From the NCBI GenBank assembly GCA_024998625.1, contig JACOEL010000016.1, positions 44,552-108,551 on the forward strand: a DNA stretch of 64,000 bases, written 5' to 3'. The DNA is from Nitrospira sp. GTDB taxonomy: Bacteria > Nitrospirota > Nitrospiria > Nitrospirales > Nitrospiraceae. The notes below the pieces were generated by a model, which searched no databases, had not been told where the DNA came from, and saw nothing but the letters and a program-made list of their open reading frames with translations. Positions 16,963 to 26,637 of the stretch are shown here, one piece after another. Position numbers and translations under genes: made by a program. The number at the start of each line of letters is the position of its first letter. Positions within the stretch are counted from its first letter, which is position 1.

Positions 16963-17478
16963 CTAATTCAGTGAGCTGATGAGCCGACCCAGAGCCTTCT
17001 TGGCCAAGGCGTAGTCCGGGTTCAGGGCGAGCGCCTGTTTGTAGCAGTCGATCGCCTCGCTCCACTTGCCCTGGCGCTCGTAGACCCGGCCCAGATTCAG
17101 ATGCGGGAAAGCCGGGCTCTCATACCGTCTGGCCTGCATGGCTTTTTGAAACCAGGGAATCGCCTCGTCGAGATCACCCTTCTCGATCAAGTAGGCGCCG
17201 ATGTCGTTATAGGGGTTGCCGAAGTGAGGATCGCAGGCGATGGCCTTGTGGCATTCGTCGATCGCCTCGTCCAGCTTACCCATGAAGCTGTAGGTCCATC
17301 CGAGGAACGTATAGGCCTCGGCGGTCTGATGCGTCGCGAGCGACAGCTTGTAGAGACTGACCGCTTCCTCCAGCTGCCCCTTCATCTGCTGTTCATAGGC
17401 TTGCTGGAAGAGCTGCCAGGCTTCGCGCTTGTCTTCTTCGCTGCCGTCGCCCTGTATAAGAAAGTCCTGAACATCCAT
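16963..17478 (-). CDS. Tetratricopeptide repeat protein
   Basis: A 171-residue protein made mainly of about four TPR units. Visible repeat words are AEAYTFLGWTYSFMGKLDEAI, FGNPYNDIGAYLIEKGDLDEA, PAFPHLNLGRVYERQGKWSEA and a final IDCYKQALALNPDYALAKKA. The acidic N-terminus (QGDGSEEDKREAWQLFQQAY) forms an extra helix pair. There is no signal peptide, so it should be a cytoplasmic scaffold. It lies between thi4 and the receiver-like gene on the minus strand; whether it assists the thiamin or the iron-sulfur step is unknown. Confidence 0.88.
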   Translation of the reverse strand: MDVQDFLIQGDGSEEDKREAWQLFQQAYEQQMKGQLEEAVSLYKLSLATHQTAEAYTFLGWTYSFMGKLDEAIDECHKAIACDPHFGNPYNDIGAYLIEKGDLDEAIPWFQKAMQARRYESPAFPHLNLGRVYERQGKWSEAIDCYKQALALNPDYALAKKALGRLISSLN

Positions 17479-17584
17479 GGTACGTCAATGGTCATTCGTC
17501 AGTAGTTAATCGAGTGTGAAAGCGATCAGCCACCAGCTCTCAGCATTTCGTTTTGAAGCTGATAGCCGACTGCTGACGGCTCGG

Positions 17585-18385
17585 CTACTTGCTCTTCAGC
17601 TTTTTTTGAATCAACTCCGCGCCATAGCGGCCGGAGAGCAACATTGATCCGAAGGCCGGGCCCATTCGTGGTGTGCCGAACACGGCCGCGACGGCCAGCC
17701 CGATCACAAAGCAATTGGGGGAGACTTCCCCGGTCCGGTCCATCACTTCTTCTTCCGACCGCGACACCCACATCGCGCCGTTGCCCGGCACCTGCTGGTA
17801 GAGCCCCCGCTTATGCAGGAGGTTGACTACCACGGCATCATGTCCGGTGGCATCAACCACGATTTTACTCTCCAAGGCGATCGGATCGACATGAATAATA
17901 TCGTGGCCCGCCATTTCGGCGGTGGTGCTGTTGACGACGACGCCTTCGAGCACGCCTTCGCGGCGCAAAATCAGATCGACGACCCGGGTCAGGTTCATGA
18001 TTTTGGCGCCGGCGTTGTAAGCGGCAGCGATCAGCGCCCCGGTGGCATGCGGAGGATCGACCATGTACATGCCCGGGCATTCCTTGATCTGCTTGCAGGG
18101 CACGCCCACTTCTTTGAGAATCTTATGCGCGGGGGCGCAGATGGTGGCTTTGTTCATCAAATACCCGCCGGACCAGAAGCCGCCGCCGAGGGCCAGGCTC
18201 TGCTCTACGATGAGGGTCTTGATGCCCATCCGGCCAAGATCGTGGGCGCAAATGAGGCCGGACGGCCCGGCGCCGACGATGATGACGTCGCTCTCGATCA
18301 GCTGATCGAACTCCTTATAGTACTCCCGCGCAATCTGACGGGTGATATCGCGCTCGCGTAACGGTGCCGGTTTTGGCTTGCCCAT
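17585..18385 (-). CDS. thi4: Thi4-type thiazole synthase, probably sulfide-dependent
   Basis: A 266-residue FAD/NAD-dependent enzyme forming the thiamin thiazole (ADP-thiazole). The dinucleotide motif is VIIVGAGPSGLICAHDLG, followed by ALGGGFWSGGYLMNK and MYMVDPPHATGALI. At the site that carries the sacrificial Cys in yeast Thi4 (C-x-DP), this protein has H165 in IIHVDPIALE. His at this place is known in archaeal Thi4 that uses free sulfide catalytically rather than its own Cys. It lies 133 bases downstream of thiC, so the hydroxymethylpyrimidine and thiazole branches are linked. The intervening bases hold a strong hairpin. Confidence 0.92.
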   Translation of the reverse strand: MGKPKPAPLRERDITRQIAREYYKEFDQLIESDVIIVGAGPSGLICAHDLGRMGIKTLIVEQSLALGGGFWSGGYLMNKATICAPAHKILKEVGVPCKQIKECPGMYMVDPPHATGALIAAAYNAGAKIMNLTRVVDLILRREGVLEGVVVNSTTAEMAGHDIIHVDPIALESKIVVDATGHDAVVVNLLHKRGLYQQVPGNGAMWVSRSEEEVMDRTGEVSPNCFVIGLAVAAVFGTPRMGPAFGSMLLSGRYGAELIQKKLKSK

Positions 18386-18436
18386 GCGGTATTTCCCTTC
18401 AACGGCTGTTGAAAATAGCTTCCGGCTTCGTGCTCA

Positions 18437-18490
18437 GCTCTTCCACCCCCTTACCGTACTCCTAAGGTACGGTGAGGGGGTGGAAGAGCC
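18437..18490 (-). repeat. 22-bp stem-loop between thiC and thi4
   Basis: An almost perfect inverted repeat: CTCTTCCACCCCCTTACCGT pairs with its complement after a 7-base loop, with one G:U-type mismatch. There is no T-tract after it, so it may slow RNA decay or dampen expression of thi4 rather than terminate. Flanking words (GTTGAAAATAGC, TGCGGCCTGGCC) resemble the interspersed repeat family. Confidence 0.7.
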
Positions 18491-18518
18491 TGCGGCCTGG
18501 CCGCCATGTTGACCAGCC

Positions 18519-20623
<2,105 letters not shown>

Positions 20624-20634
20624 TGTCGAAGGTG

Positions 20635-20663
20635 ATCGTACCGACCTGCCGGGGCGAAGTCAA
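20635..20663 (-). promoter_or_regulatory. Sigma-70-like promoter of thiC
   Basis: TTGACT (20658-20663, minus strand), 17 bases, TACGAT (20635-20640). The predicted start near 20628 is just before the riboswitch, which fits well. Confidence 0.75.
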
Positions 20664-21106
20664 TCTTCCGGAAGGCCTAGCAGGATGCGGAAAAAGTCAA
20701 CCAGCGGCGTTTTCGCCGGACACTGCCGTCTCATCGTCTCGGCGGAATTCACAACCGTGACGCGCGTTATTCCGCACGTCGTGAACCTCAGCGGCTCACC
20801 GTACGGCCACGGGACCGTTTGTATCGCATCAGATAACGTCCTCGTATCGTATCGGATACGAGGATGCCCGCTGGTTCATCTCAAGATTCTGGTGAAGTCT
20901 GCGTCGTGCTTCCCTGCCCGCCGTCACTCTGTTGGTCGTCGTAAATCATTTCGCGAGGTTCCAAATACTTGTTTTTATCTCCTGACCGCTACGTGGCCAG
21001 ACACCGCACTCGGTATACCGTTTGCTTTTGACAGGGTGAACAACAGTGTAAGGGGACCTCTGCCCCGGTCAATCTTGATCGCTCCATAGCTCGGACGAGG
21101 TGGCTC
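20664..21106. other. Intergenic region with repeat fragment and inverted repeat
   Basis: About 440 bases between the thiC promoter and the next plus-strand gene. It holds a partial copy of the interspersed repeat (20678-20722) and a perfect 10-bp inverted repeat TCCTCGTATC/GATACGAGGA at 20839-20864 with a 6-base loop, which could be an operator. No credible gene was found; a 171-codon frame across the riboswitch is spurious. Confidence 0.45.
20678..20722 (+). repeat. Interspersed repeat, copy 4 (left half only)
   Basis: TAGCAGGATGCGGAAAAAG followed by CCAGCGGCGTTTTCGCC matches the left end of the repeat family found at 15302, 28211 and 31853. The right half is absent or too diverged to see. 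Confidence 0.55.
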
Positions 21107-21406
21107 GTGTTGCTGCACATCGCTCTACAAGAGGGCTTTCATCACGACGAGGTGCGTGTGTCGGTGGATGCCCGGGAGGTGTGGGGCAGTGCCGATCTCA
21201 CGACGCGTCGACAAACCGGATATGCCGGTTCCGTGGAAGTGGATGTGACACACAGTCCGGTCGTCGTGGAGGTCGTGTTGAGCAAGCGGGGGGTGGCTCA
21301 AAGCAAATCGGTTTCAGTGGATCGTCCGACCTATCTCGGTGTGTCACTCACAACTGAAGGGAACCTGGTCTGGAAAACCTCGTATGAACCCTTCGGGTAC
21401 CTATGA
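21107..21406 (+). CDS. Unknown small beta-rich protein next to protease
   Basis: A 99-residue protein without recognised family. Its pattern of alternating hydrophobic residues (VRVSVDAREVW, GSVEVDVTHSPVVVEVVLS, PTYLGVSLTTEGNLVWKTS) suggests a small beta-sandwich. There is no signal peptide. GTG 21107 is chosen because GAGG lies 6 bases upstream. It precedes the metzincin-like protease gene by 62 bases on the same strand; a chaperone, inhibitor or substrate role for that protease is possible but only inferred from position. Confidence 0.6.
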   Translation: MLLHIALQEGFHHDEVRVSVDAREVWGSADLTTRRQTGYAGSVEVDVTHSPVVVEVVLSKRGVAQSKSVSVDRPTYLGVSLTTEGNLVWKTSYEPFGYL

Positions 21407-21468
21407 CGAGACGTACCGAAACAGCGTGATGCCTGAAGGTCGCGACCTATCACAACAGGAGGTAGCGT

Positions 21469-23721
21469 ATGAAAGAGCAAGACCAAATCGATCAGGAGTA
21501 TCGTGTCGAAGCCGCCGAAATGGCCCGTCCGGGCATAGAGCCCCTCATCCCGATCATTCCCTGGCCGCCACGTCTCCGCGTGAGCGGGTTGTATGCCGCA
21601 TCCCGGATCGTGACGCCCCCCGTCCCGGCGCCAGGCCCCCTGCCGATTCAACCCGTTCCACTCGCTCAGCCGATGCCGGGCATCACGCCTACGGCAGCCG
21701 GTCCGTGGCAAATTGAGGAACTGCTCCCCTGGGGCTTTCTTCGCGAAGAGTTGCGCCTTGATGTCGACGGGCGCTATCCACAGATGATGGCCAGCGGAAC
21801 GCTCTATGGCGTGTTGGCCAAACGTGTGCACTGGATTGCCCGTCTCGCTGCATCCGGGCCGAATACCTGGACCGGCTCGATCTGGTTCAAGGATGGCGAT
21901 GTCGCCAGCTTCCCCTACACGATGGTCGAGATCACGACGACGGCGACCTTTCTGTCCAGCCAGCGCAAGGCCGTTGTCCGGTTCTCGGGCGGCGGCACGT
22001 CGGTTCGTACGAGAACGCTGGCGTTCAAATCTCCGTATTTCAGGCAGGTGGAATTCGAATTCGACTGCGCCACCGGCGTCACCGCGACCACGTACATCGG
22101 TACCCATGACCATCCGAATCGTCCGGCCACCTTGCCGAGCGAGACGCTCACGATCGAGGAGGTGTACCGAAGGGTCGGGTTCGAGGTGCGGAAATCAGGC
22201 AGTGACAATATCGTCCCCATCGGCGGTGCGGGTACGAACGAGCGTTGGAGCGACAACGAGATGCATGATGCGATGCAAGTGTACTGGTCGCGATTTGCCG
22301 GCAAGGCGCAGTGGTCGCTGTGGGTGTTCTTCGCCAAGTTGCACGAACAGGGCACGAACCTGGGCGGCATCATGTTCGACGATATCGGGCCGAACCATCG
22401 TCAGGGGACGGCGATTTTCAACGAGTCGTTCATCTCCACGGCGCCGACCGGTGATGCCAATCCGGTCGCGTGGGCCAAGCGGATGCGGTTCTGGACGGCG
22501 TGCCATGAAATGGGACACGCCTTTAACCTGGCCCATTCGTGGCAAAAGCAACACCCGCCGGACTGGGGCACCCCGTGGATTCCCTTGGCGAACGAACCGG
22601 AAGCCCGCAGCTTCATGAATTATCCGTACAACGTGTCCGGCGGACAGACGGCGTTTTTTTCCGACTTCGCCTATCGGTTCAGCGACAACGAGTTGGTATT
22701 CATGCGCCATGCGCCGGAGCGGTTTGTGCAGATGGGGAATGCCGATTGGTTCGATCACCATGGATTCGAGCAGGCGAGCGCTTCACCGGAACCCGCGTTG
22801 AAACTCAACCTTCGCGTCGATCGGGCCCAAGCCACCTACCAATTCCTTGAACCGGTCGTGCTTGAACTCAAGCTGACCAACATCGGTTCGCGTCCACTGG
22901 TACTGGAAAAGAAATTGCTGTCCATGGCGGATCATATGACCGTCATCGTCAAGAAGCGGGACAAGCCGGCCCGGCAGTATCTGCCCTTTGCGCGCTATTG
23001 CCACGACATGCAGGCCCAGGTGGTGATGCCCGGCGAGTTTGTGACGGATTCGCTGTTCATCTCCGTAGGGCGGAACGGGTGGGATATCGCCGAGCCGGGA
23101 TATTACACGATTCAGATCGCGCTTCATATGGAGACGGAGGATATTGTCTCTGACGCCCTGACCATTCGTGTCGCCCCTCCACGGGGCTACGACGAAGAAT
23201 TTCTTGCGCAGGACTTCTTCTCTGATGACGTCGGACGCATCCTCAATTTCGACGGCAGCGCCATACTCCGTCGAGGGAACGATACGCTCAGGGAGGTCAG
23301 TGAGCGGTTTGGCGATCGTGCCGTGGCTAAGCATGCGTGTGTGGCCCTGGCTGCGCCGCTGGCAAAGAATTACAAAGTCCTCGATATGGGAGATCGAATG
23401 GGGGAGATGGGGTCCGCCAAGGAGGCGGGAGGACGCCTCCTTGGCGCCGCTCCCCGTATCGATGAGGCGCGGCAGCTCTATACAAGTGCGTTGCTTGAGA
23501 AGAAAGATCAGGCGATCGCGACCTTGGGACGGACCGACTATGAATATTATCTGGGCCGGTTCAGAGAGTCATTGATGGAGCATGGGGCGGTGTTGAAGAA
23601 AGAGCCGCGGGACGTCAAACGAGATGCCAAGCGTGAAAAGAATGGTGATATCGAGCACACCATGAGAGTGATCAAGGAGGCACTCTCCAGCCTCAAGGAC
23701 CAAGAGCCGGTGTCTCGCTAA
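21469..23721 (+). CDS. Metzincin-like zinc metalloprotease, large unknown
   Basis: A 750-residue protein with a zinc protease signature HEMGHAFNLAH: H346, E347, H350 and H356 give HExxHxxxxxH, and M383 in SFMNYPY fits the Met-turn of metzincins. The N-terminal 80 residues are Pro-rich (PPVPAPGPLP) with no signal peptide. Residues about 100-300 are strand-rich, and after the catalytic domain a beta-rich segment (VVLELKLTNIGSRPLVLEK) and a C-terminal helical region follow. The absence of an export signal is odd for a metzincin and suggests intracellular action, export by another route, or a missed upstream start. AGGAGG precedes the ATG. Confidence 0.75.
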   Translation: MKEQDQIDQEYRVEAAEMARPGIEPLIPIIPWPPRLRVSGLYAASRIVTPPVPAPGPLPIQPVPLAQPMPGITPTAAGPWQIEELLPWGFLREELRLDVDGRYPQMMASGTLYGVLAKRVHWIARLAASGPNTWTGSIWFKDGDVASFPYTMVEITTTATFLSSQRKAVVRFSGGGTSVRTRTLAFKSPYFRQVEFEFDCATGVTATTYIGTHDHPNRPATLPSETLTIEEVYRRVGFEVRKSGSDNIVPIGGAGTNERWSDNEMHDAMQVYWSRFAGKAQWSLWVFFAKLHEQGTNLGGIMFDDIGPNHRQGTAIFNESFISTAPTGDANPVAWAKRMRFWTACHEMGHAFNLAHSWQKQHPPDWGTPWIPLANEPEARSFMNYPYNVSGGQTAFFSDFAYRFSDNELVFMRHAPERFVQMGNADWFDHHGFEQASASPEPALKLNLRVDRAQATYQFLEPVVLELKLTNIGSRPLVLEKKLLSMADHMTVIVKKRDKPARQYLPFARYCHDMQAQVVMPGEFVTDSLFISVGRNGWDIAEPGYYTIQIALHMETEDIVSDALTIRVAPPRGYDEEFLAQDFFSDDVGRILNFDGSAILRRGNDTLREVSERFGDRAVAKHACVALAAPLAKNYKVLDMGDRMGEMGSAKEAGGRLLGAAPRIDEARQLYTSALLEKKDQAIATLGRTDYEYYLGRFRESLMEHGAVLKKEPRDVKRDAKREKNGDIEHTMRVIKEALSSLKDQEPVSR

Positions 23722-23738
23722 GCCGGTGGGGGTAGAGA

Positions 23739-23770
23739 AGCGGGCCGATGCCGTGAGGCACCGGCCCGCT
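23739..23770. terminator. Strong hairpin between convergent genes
   Basis: AGCGGGCCGATGCC and GGCACCGGCCCGCT form a 14-bp stem with a GTGA loop and one G:U-type mismatch. It lies between the ends of the protease gene (plus) and the acetyltransferase gene (minus) and probably ends both transcripts, although T-tracts are lacking. Confidence 0.6.
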
Positions 23771-23818
23771 GACTGGGAGCGTCGCGGGGGGTGGGCTTGG
23801 CCAGCAAGGAAAGCCGCC

Positions 23819-24280
23819 TTAGTTAGCAGGCAAGGCCTGATGATAGATAGAGAATTGTTCGTCGCGCGTCCATCCCGCTGAACGATAAAGCACCTGGGCT
23901 GCGTCATTCGTGAGGGCGGTTGAGAGCGAGAGGCGCACCGCATCGAGTGACACTGCAACGCTGGCCGCAGCCGACAACAGCGAAGAAGCCACCCCGGTTC
24001 TCCGGGCCTGCTCCTGCACGAAGAGATCGTTGAGGATAAAAATCCGGGCCAGCGACACGGGCGAGAAGCTCGGATAGAGCTGTGCGAATCCGATCGCCGC
24101 ATTTCCCTGATGCGCAATGAACAGCGTGGACTCCCTGTTCGCAAAGCGGGCGAACAGGAACCTCCGTGCGGCAGCCACATCGCTGGTCCGCCCGTAAAAC
24201 TGACGATAGGCGTCGAAGAGTGGCACGAGCTCTTCGACGTCATCGACAGTGGCTTGCCTGATGGTGTGTGTCATAGACAT
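23819..24280 (-). CDS. GNAT-family N-acetyltransferase
   Basis: A 153-residue acetyltransferase. The acetyl-CoA motif A is seen in LNDLFVQEQARRTGVASSLL, where the QxxRxxG word contacts the pyrophosphate. Motif B follows in RLSLSTALTNDAAQVLYRSAGW, typical of GNAT enzymes with an end strand. The N-terminus IRQATVDDVEELVPLFDAYRQFYG also matches. The substrate is unknown; amines and amino acids are common. It is 13 bases downstream of the small barrel protein gene and likely co-transcribed with it. Confidence 0.92.
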   Translation of the reverse strand: MSMTHTIRQATVDDVEELVPLFDAYRQFYGRTSDVAAARRFLFARFANRESTLFIAHQGNAAIGFAQLYPSFSPVSLARIFILNDLFVQEQARRTGVASSLLSAAASVAVSLDAVRLSLSTALTNDAAQVLYRSAGWTRDEQFSIYHQALPAN

Positions 24281-24293
24281 ATCCGTAGCGCTG

Positions 24294-24575
24294 CTAGAGA
24301 ACTCCTCGCTCGATCTCCTGCAGATAGAGAAAGTCCGACGCTTTCACACCGGCGGCTCGCCTCAATTCGACCAACTCCGGGGACTCGAAGAAACGTCGGG
24401 CGTTCTCTAACGAAGACCAGGCCGAAAAGTGGACGACGCGGTTGGCATCCTCGTCGTAACGGAGGAGTCGATAACTGATTTCCCCGGCACGTTTCCTGAG
24501 ATCCGCCGCGCCATCGAATACGACTTTCCAGGCAGGGTAGGCTTCGACCTCGTGAATGATCAACACGTGGGGCAT
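24294..24575 (-). CDS. Dimeric alpha/beta-barrel (ABM-like) protein
   Basis: A 93-residue protein of ferredoxin-like fold: HVLIIHEVEAYPAWKVVFD, then a helix, VVHFSAWSSLENARRFFESPEL and a C-terminal strand SDFLYLQEIE. The pattern matches antibiotic-biosynthesis-monooxygenase or related stress-responsive dimeric barrel proteins, many of which have no known substrate. GGAG lies 6 bases before the ATG. It is upstream of the GNAT gene on the same strand. Confidence 0.75.
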   Translation of the reverse strand: MPHVLIIHEVEAYPAWKVVFDGAADLRKRAGEISYRLLRYDEDANRVVHFSAWSSLENARRFFESPELVELRRAAGVKASDFLYLQEIERGVL

Positions 24576-24816
24576 GTGAACTCCGAAATGAATGGTGCGG
24601 CTCAGTGTACTGCAAAGGCAGAGGGGGATTCATCACGAGAGAGGCGAAGGGGGCACAATAAAGAGGCTATCGGATCTGCCGGTTTTGGACGGGGTGGGAA
24701 TGGCAGAGCGAGAGCCGCAATCGCCATCCCACTTGGCGAGCGGCGCGTTCATGGTCGGGCGGGAGCGGAGTTAACCGAAGGGAGTGAGAGTGGAGCAGGC
24801 ACGAGGCCATTCACTC

Positions 24817-25137
24817 TTAGCTGGCGTTGGCCGTCACGCGCAATCTGACGCGAGCCTTCTTCTGGAGCGCGCTCAAGATGCTGAAGAAGTTGTCTGTGCT
24901 TGGATTCCCACGCGGGGCTAACATCCGATGCAAGCCTTTGCTCGGCTTCTTGAGCGTCAGGGCTAACTCCTCAAATCCGATGGTGGCATTAACCAGATCA
25001 CGGAGGATGGCCTTGCCGACAGCGGTATCACCGGAAAAGCATGCATTAAGCGCTTCCGTAAACAGCGTCTCTCGGAAGCGCGGATCACGCTCCACGCGCG
25101 CCGTCACCGTGTTTCTAAACTCTCGCGTGAGTGCCAT
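24817..25137 (-). CDS. Addiction-module antidote (HigA2/COG3636-like)
   Basis: A 106-residue antitoxin of the HTH family paired with DUF891/HigB-type toxins. Seen words are ALNACFSGDTAVGKAILRDLVNA and the HTH region GFEELALTLKKPSKGLHRMLAPRGNPSTDNFFSIL (in parts), both typical. It should bind its own promoter and neutralise the toxin. GGAGG precedes the ATG. The upstream partner toxin gene (25156-25494) has a premature stop, so this antitoxin is probably without an active local toxin. Order toxin-antitoxin and an 18-base gap fit the family. Confidence 0.85.
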   Translation of the reverse strand: MALTREFRNTVTARVERDPRFRETLFTEALNACFSGDTAVGKAILRDLVNATIGFEELALTLKKPSKGLHRMLAPRGNPSTDNFFSILSALQKKARVRLRVTANAS

Positions 25138-25155
25138 AGGTTCCTCCGGTCCCTG

Positions 25156-25494
25156 TTAGGTCTTCTTGGTGTCCTTACGACGGCGGTAGTCTGCCCAGCG
25201 TTCTCTTGCCGTTTCGATCGCGTGTTGCTGGCGCTGCTTTGTGCTGCCACCCAGCAGGATCACGAGGCGGTCGCCGTCCTTGCCGAAATAGACGCGTTAT
25301 CCCGGTCCGACATCGATCTTGCGCTCGAAGACTCCGGCCCCAACTCCCTTCACGTTCGACCAGTTCCCGGCCGCTACCTGATAGAGCGCTGCGGCAACTT
25401 TTGCTGAAGCGACAGCAGGGAGGCCTTCGAACCATACGGCAAAAGGTGAACGAGACTTGAGGTCAAGATATTCAAGTATGCGTATCTCGGGCAT
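25156..25494 (-). pseudogene. HigB/DUF891-type toxin with in-frame nonsense mutation
   Basis: Reading the minus strand from ATG 25494 gives MPEIRILEYLDLKSRSPFAV and then KGVGAGVFERKIDVGPG, then a TAA at codon 66. The same frame continues without another stop as [20 protein letters not shown] and [11 protein letters not shown] to the expected family end at 25156. The family normally has Tyr in PGYRVYFG, so TAA probably replaces TAC or TAT by a single base. All catalytic C-terminal strands are lost from the product. This is not a frameshift. A sequencing error could give the same picture. Confidence 0.88.
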
Positions 25495-25708
25495 AGCAAT
25501 GGTGACGAATATGCGACTACCGTTATGAGGGGGGCGTGCAATAGAATTATCGTGAGGGGAGGCGGCGGTTTGATCAGGTTGTCACGTGGTGTGAGCAAAG
25601 ATGCATTCACAGTCGGGCGGACATATTTGCGCTGAATGTCTGGCTGAAGAGGGCAAGACAAACCCGTGCGGCGGCTTGCGGTCTGATTCGCGACGCTTGT
25701 TTCTTCGG

Positions 25709-26038
25709 CTAGGTTCTTCGCTTGAGCATGTCCGCCAGATGGGCGAAGGGTGTGAAGGTCGAAGGTTGGTCTTGCTTCCGGCGCGGCGGCGTTTCATCCG
25801 ACGCATCAGCCGCTTGATACCGCTGGTGCTCATTGTCGTGACAGTAGAGACAGAGCAACTCCCAGTTGCTCCCGTCGGGCGGATTATTGTCGTGGTTGTG
25901 GTCTTTGTGATGGACCGTGAGCTGGCTCAGCTTCTTGCCGTCAAATTCACGCCCGCAGCGCGCACAGATCCACGGAAATAACTTGAGTGCGCGTTCTCGA
26001 AGATCGTGGTCGCGCTGAGACTGGTTGCTCCGTGTCAT
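25709..26038 (-). CDS. yajD: YajD-type HNH nuclease family protein
   Basis: A 109-residue protein with the HNH/beta-beta-alpha-metal fold: zinc Cys pair CARCGREF, the HNH core LTVHHKDHNHDNNPPDGSNW, and CLYCHDNEHQRY. The words and order closely match E. coli YajD, a putative nuclease of unknown target. The C-terminus FTPFAHLADMLKRR is also family-like. GGAGG ends 5 bases before the ATG, which favours this start over one eight codons upstream. It is isolated, with 214 bases to the toxin pseudogene. Confidence 0.9.
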   Translation of the reverse strand: MTRSNQSQRDHDLRERALKLFPWICARCGREFDGKKLSQLTVHHKDHNHDNNPPDGSNWELLCLYCHDNEHQRYQAADASDETPPRRKQDQPSTFTPFAHLADMLKRRT

Positions 26039-26412
26039 GCGAGCCTCCATGGGGAAGGCCACTCGTCACAAGGATATTTTACTGCAAGTCTGAAAGGAAC
26101 GCCTGCCACCGCCGCGCAATGATTCCCGGCAAGTTCTGCCCATCCGCATTCATGGGCTACCGTTTTTCCGGCGGAATGGTTTTAATAGCAGCTGCGAATG
26201 ACTCATGAGCCGCGAGGTCAACCGGCCTGTGTTTGATAGCTGTGCCAGCCGGGTCTGATGCCGCCTCTTCGAACCAGCGCCTGCCAGGCGCTGTCCCCTT
26301 TCCCCCACGGAGGCCTTGTGCGTTGCGAGCTGATGATGTTCGTGGCTCGAGCCCAATCATAGGTGTGCAGGACAGTTTTTCCTGCTTCCACTGCTTCTGC
26401 TAGAATTCGTAC
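26039..26412. other. Intergenic region between yajD and orphan antitoxin
   Basis: About 370 bases. Frames of 60-70 codons on both strands lack ribosome sites and recognisable motifs. This may be a decayed part of the accessory region around the toxin-antitoxin genes; nothing definite is seen. Confidence 0.3.
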
Positions 26413-26637
26413 ATGGGCTCTGAAGCGACGAAATTGTTAGAGGCGGCCTTGAAGCTTCCACCCGAGGTTCGTGCGGCAATGGCAGGCTCCTTGTTGGACA
26501 GCCTGGATGTGACCGTTGATGCGGATGCCGAAACTGATTGGGAGCAGGAAATCGCCCGCCGCCTCAAGGAGCTCGATTCGAATCACCCCCATCTCGTTTC
26601 CTGGAGCGATGCCCGCCGAAAGATACTCGGCCTCTGA
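26413..26637 (+). CDS. Orphan addiction-module antitoxin (RelB/TIGR02574-like)
   Basis: A 74-residue acidic protein of the putative addiction-module component family. It starts ATKLLEAALKLPPEVRAAMA, has the DSLD word in GSLLDSLDV, and ends WSDARRKILGL, where the family reads EVxARx. It would normally be followed at once by a RelE/ParE toxin. Here the next 470 bases hold no such gene, so it is an orphan. It may be a remnant or protect against a toxin elsewhere. Confidence 0.8.
   Translation: MGSEATKLLEAALKLPPEVRAAMAGSLLDSLDVTVDADAETDWEQEIARRLKELDSNHPHLVSWSDARRKILGL

Noticed and set aside
25601..25981. 126-codon plus-strand frame starting with a CxxC-like word
   Set aside because: It is antisense to the clear YajD-type gene; the single Cys pair near the start is not enough to support it.
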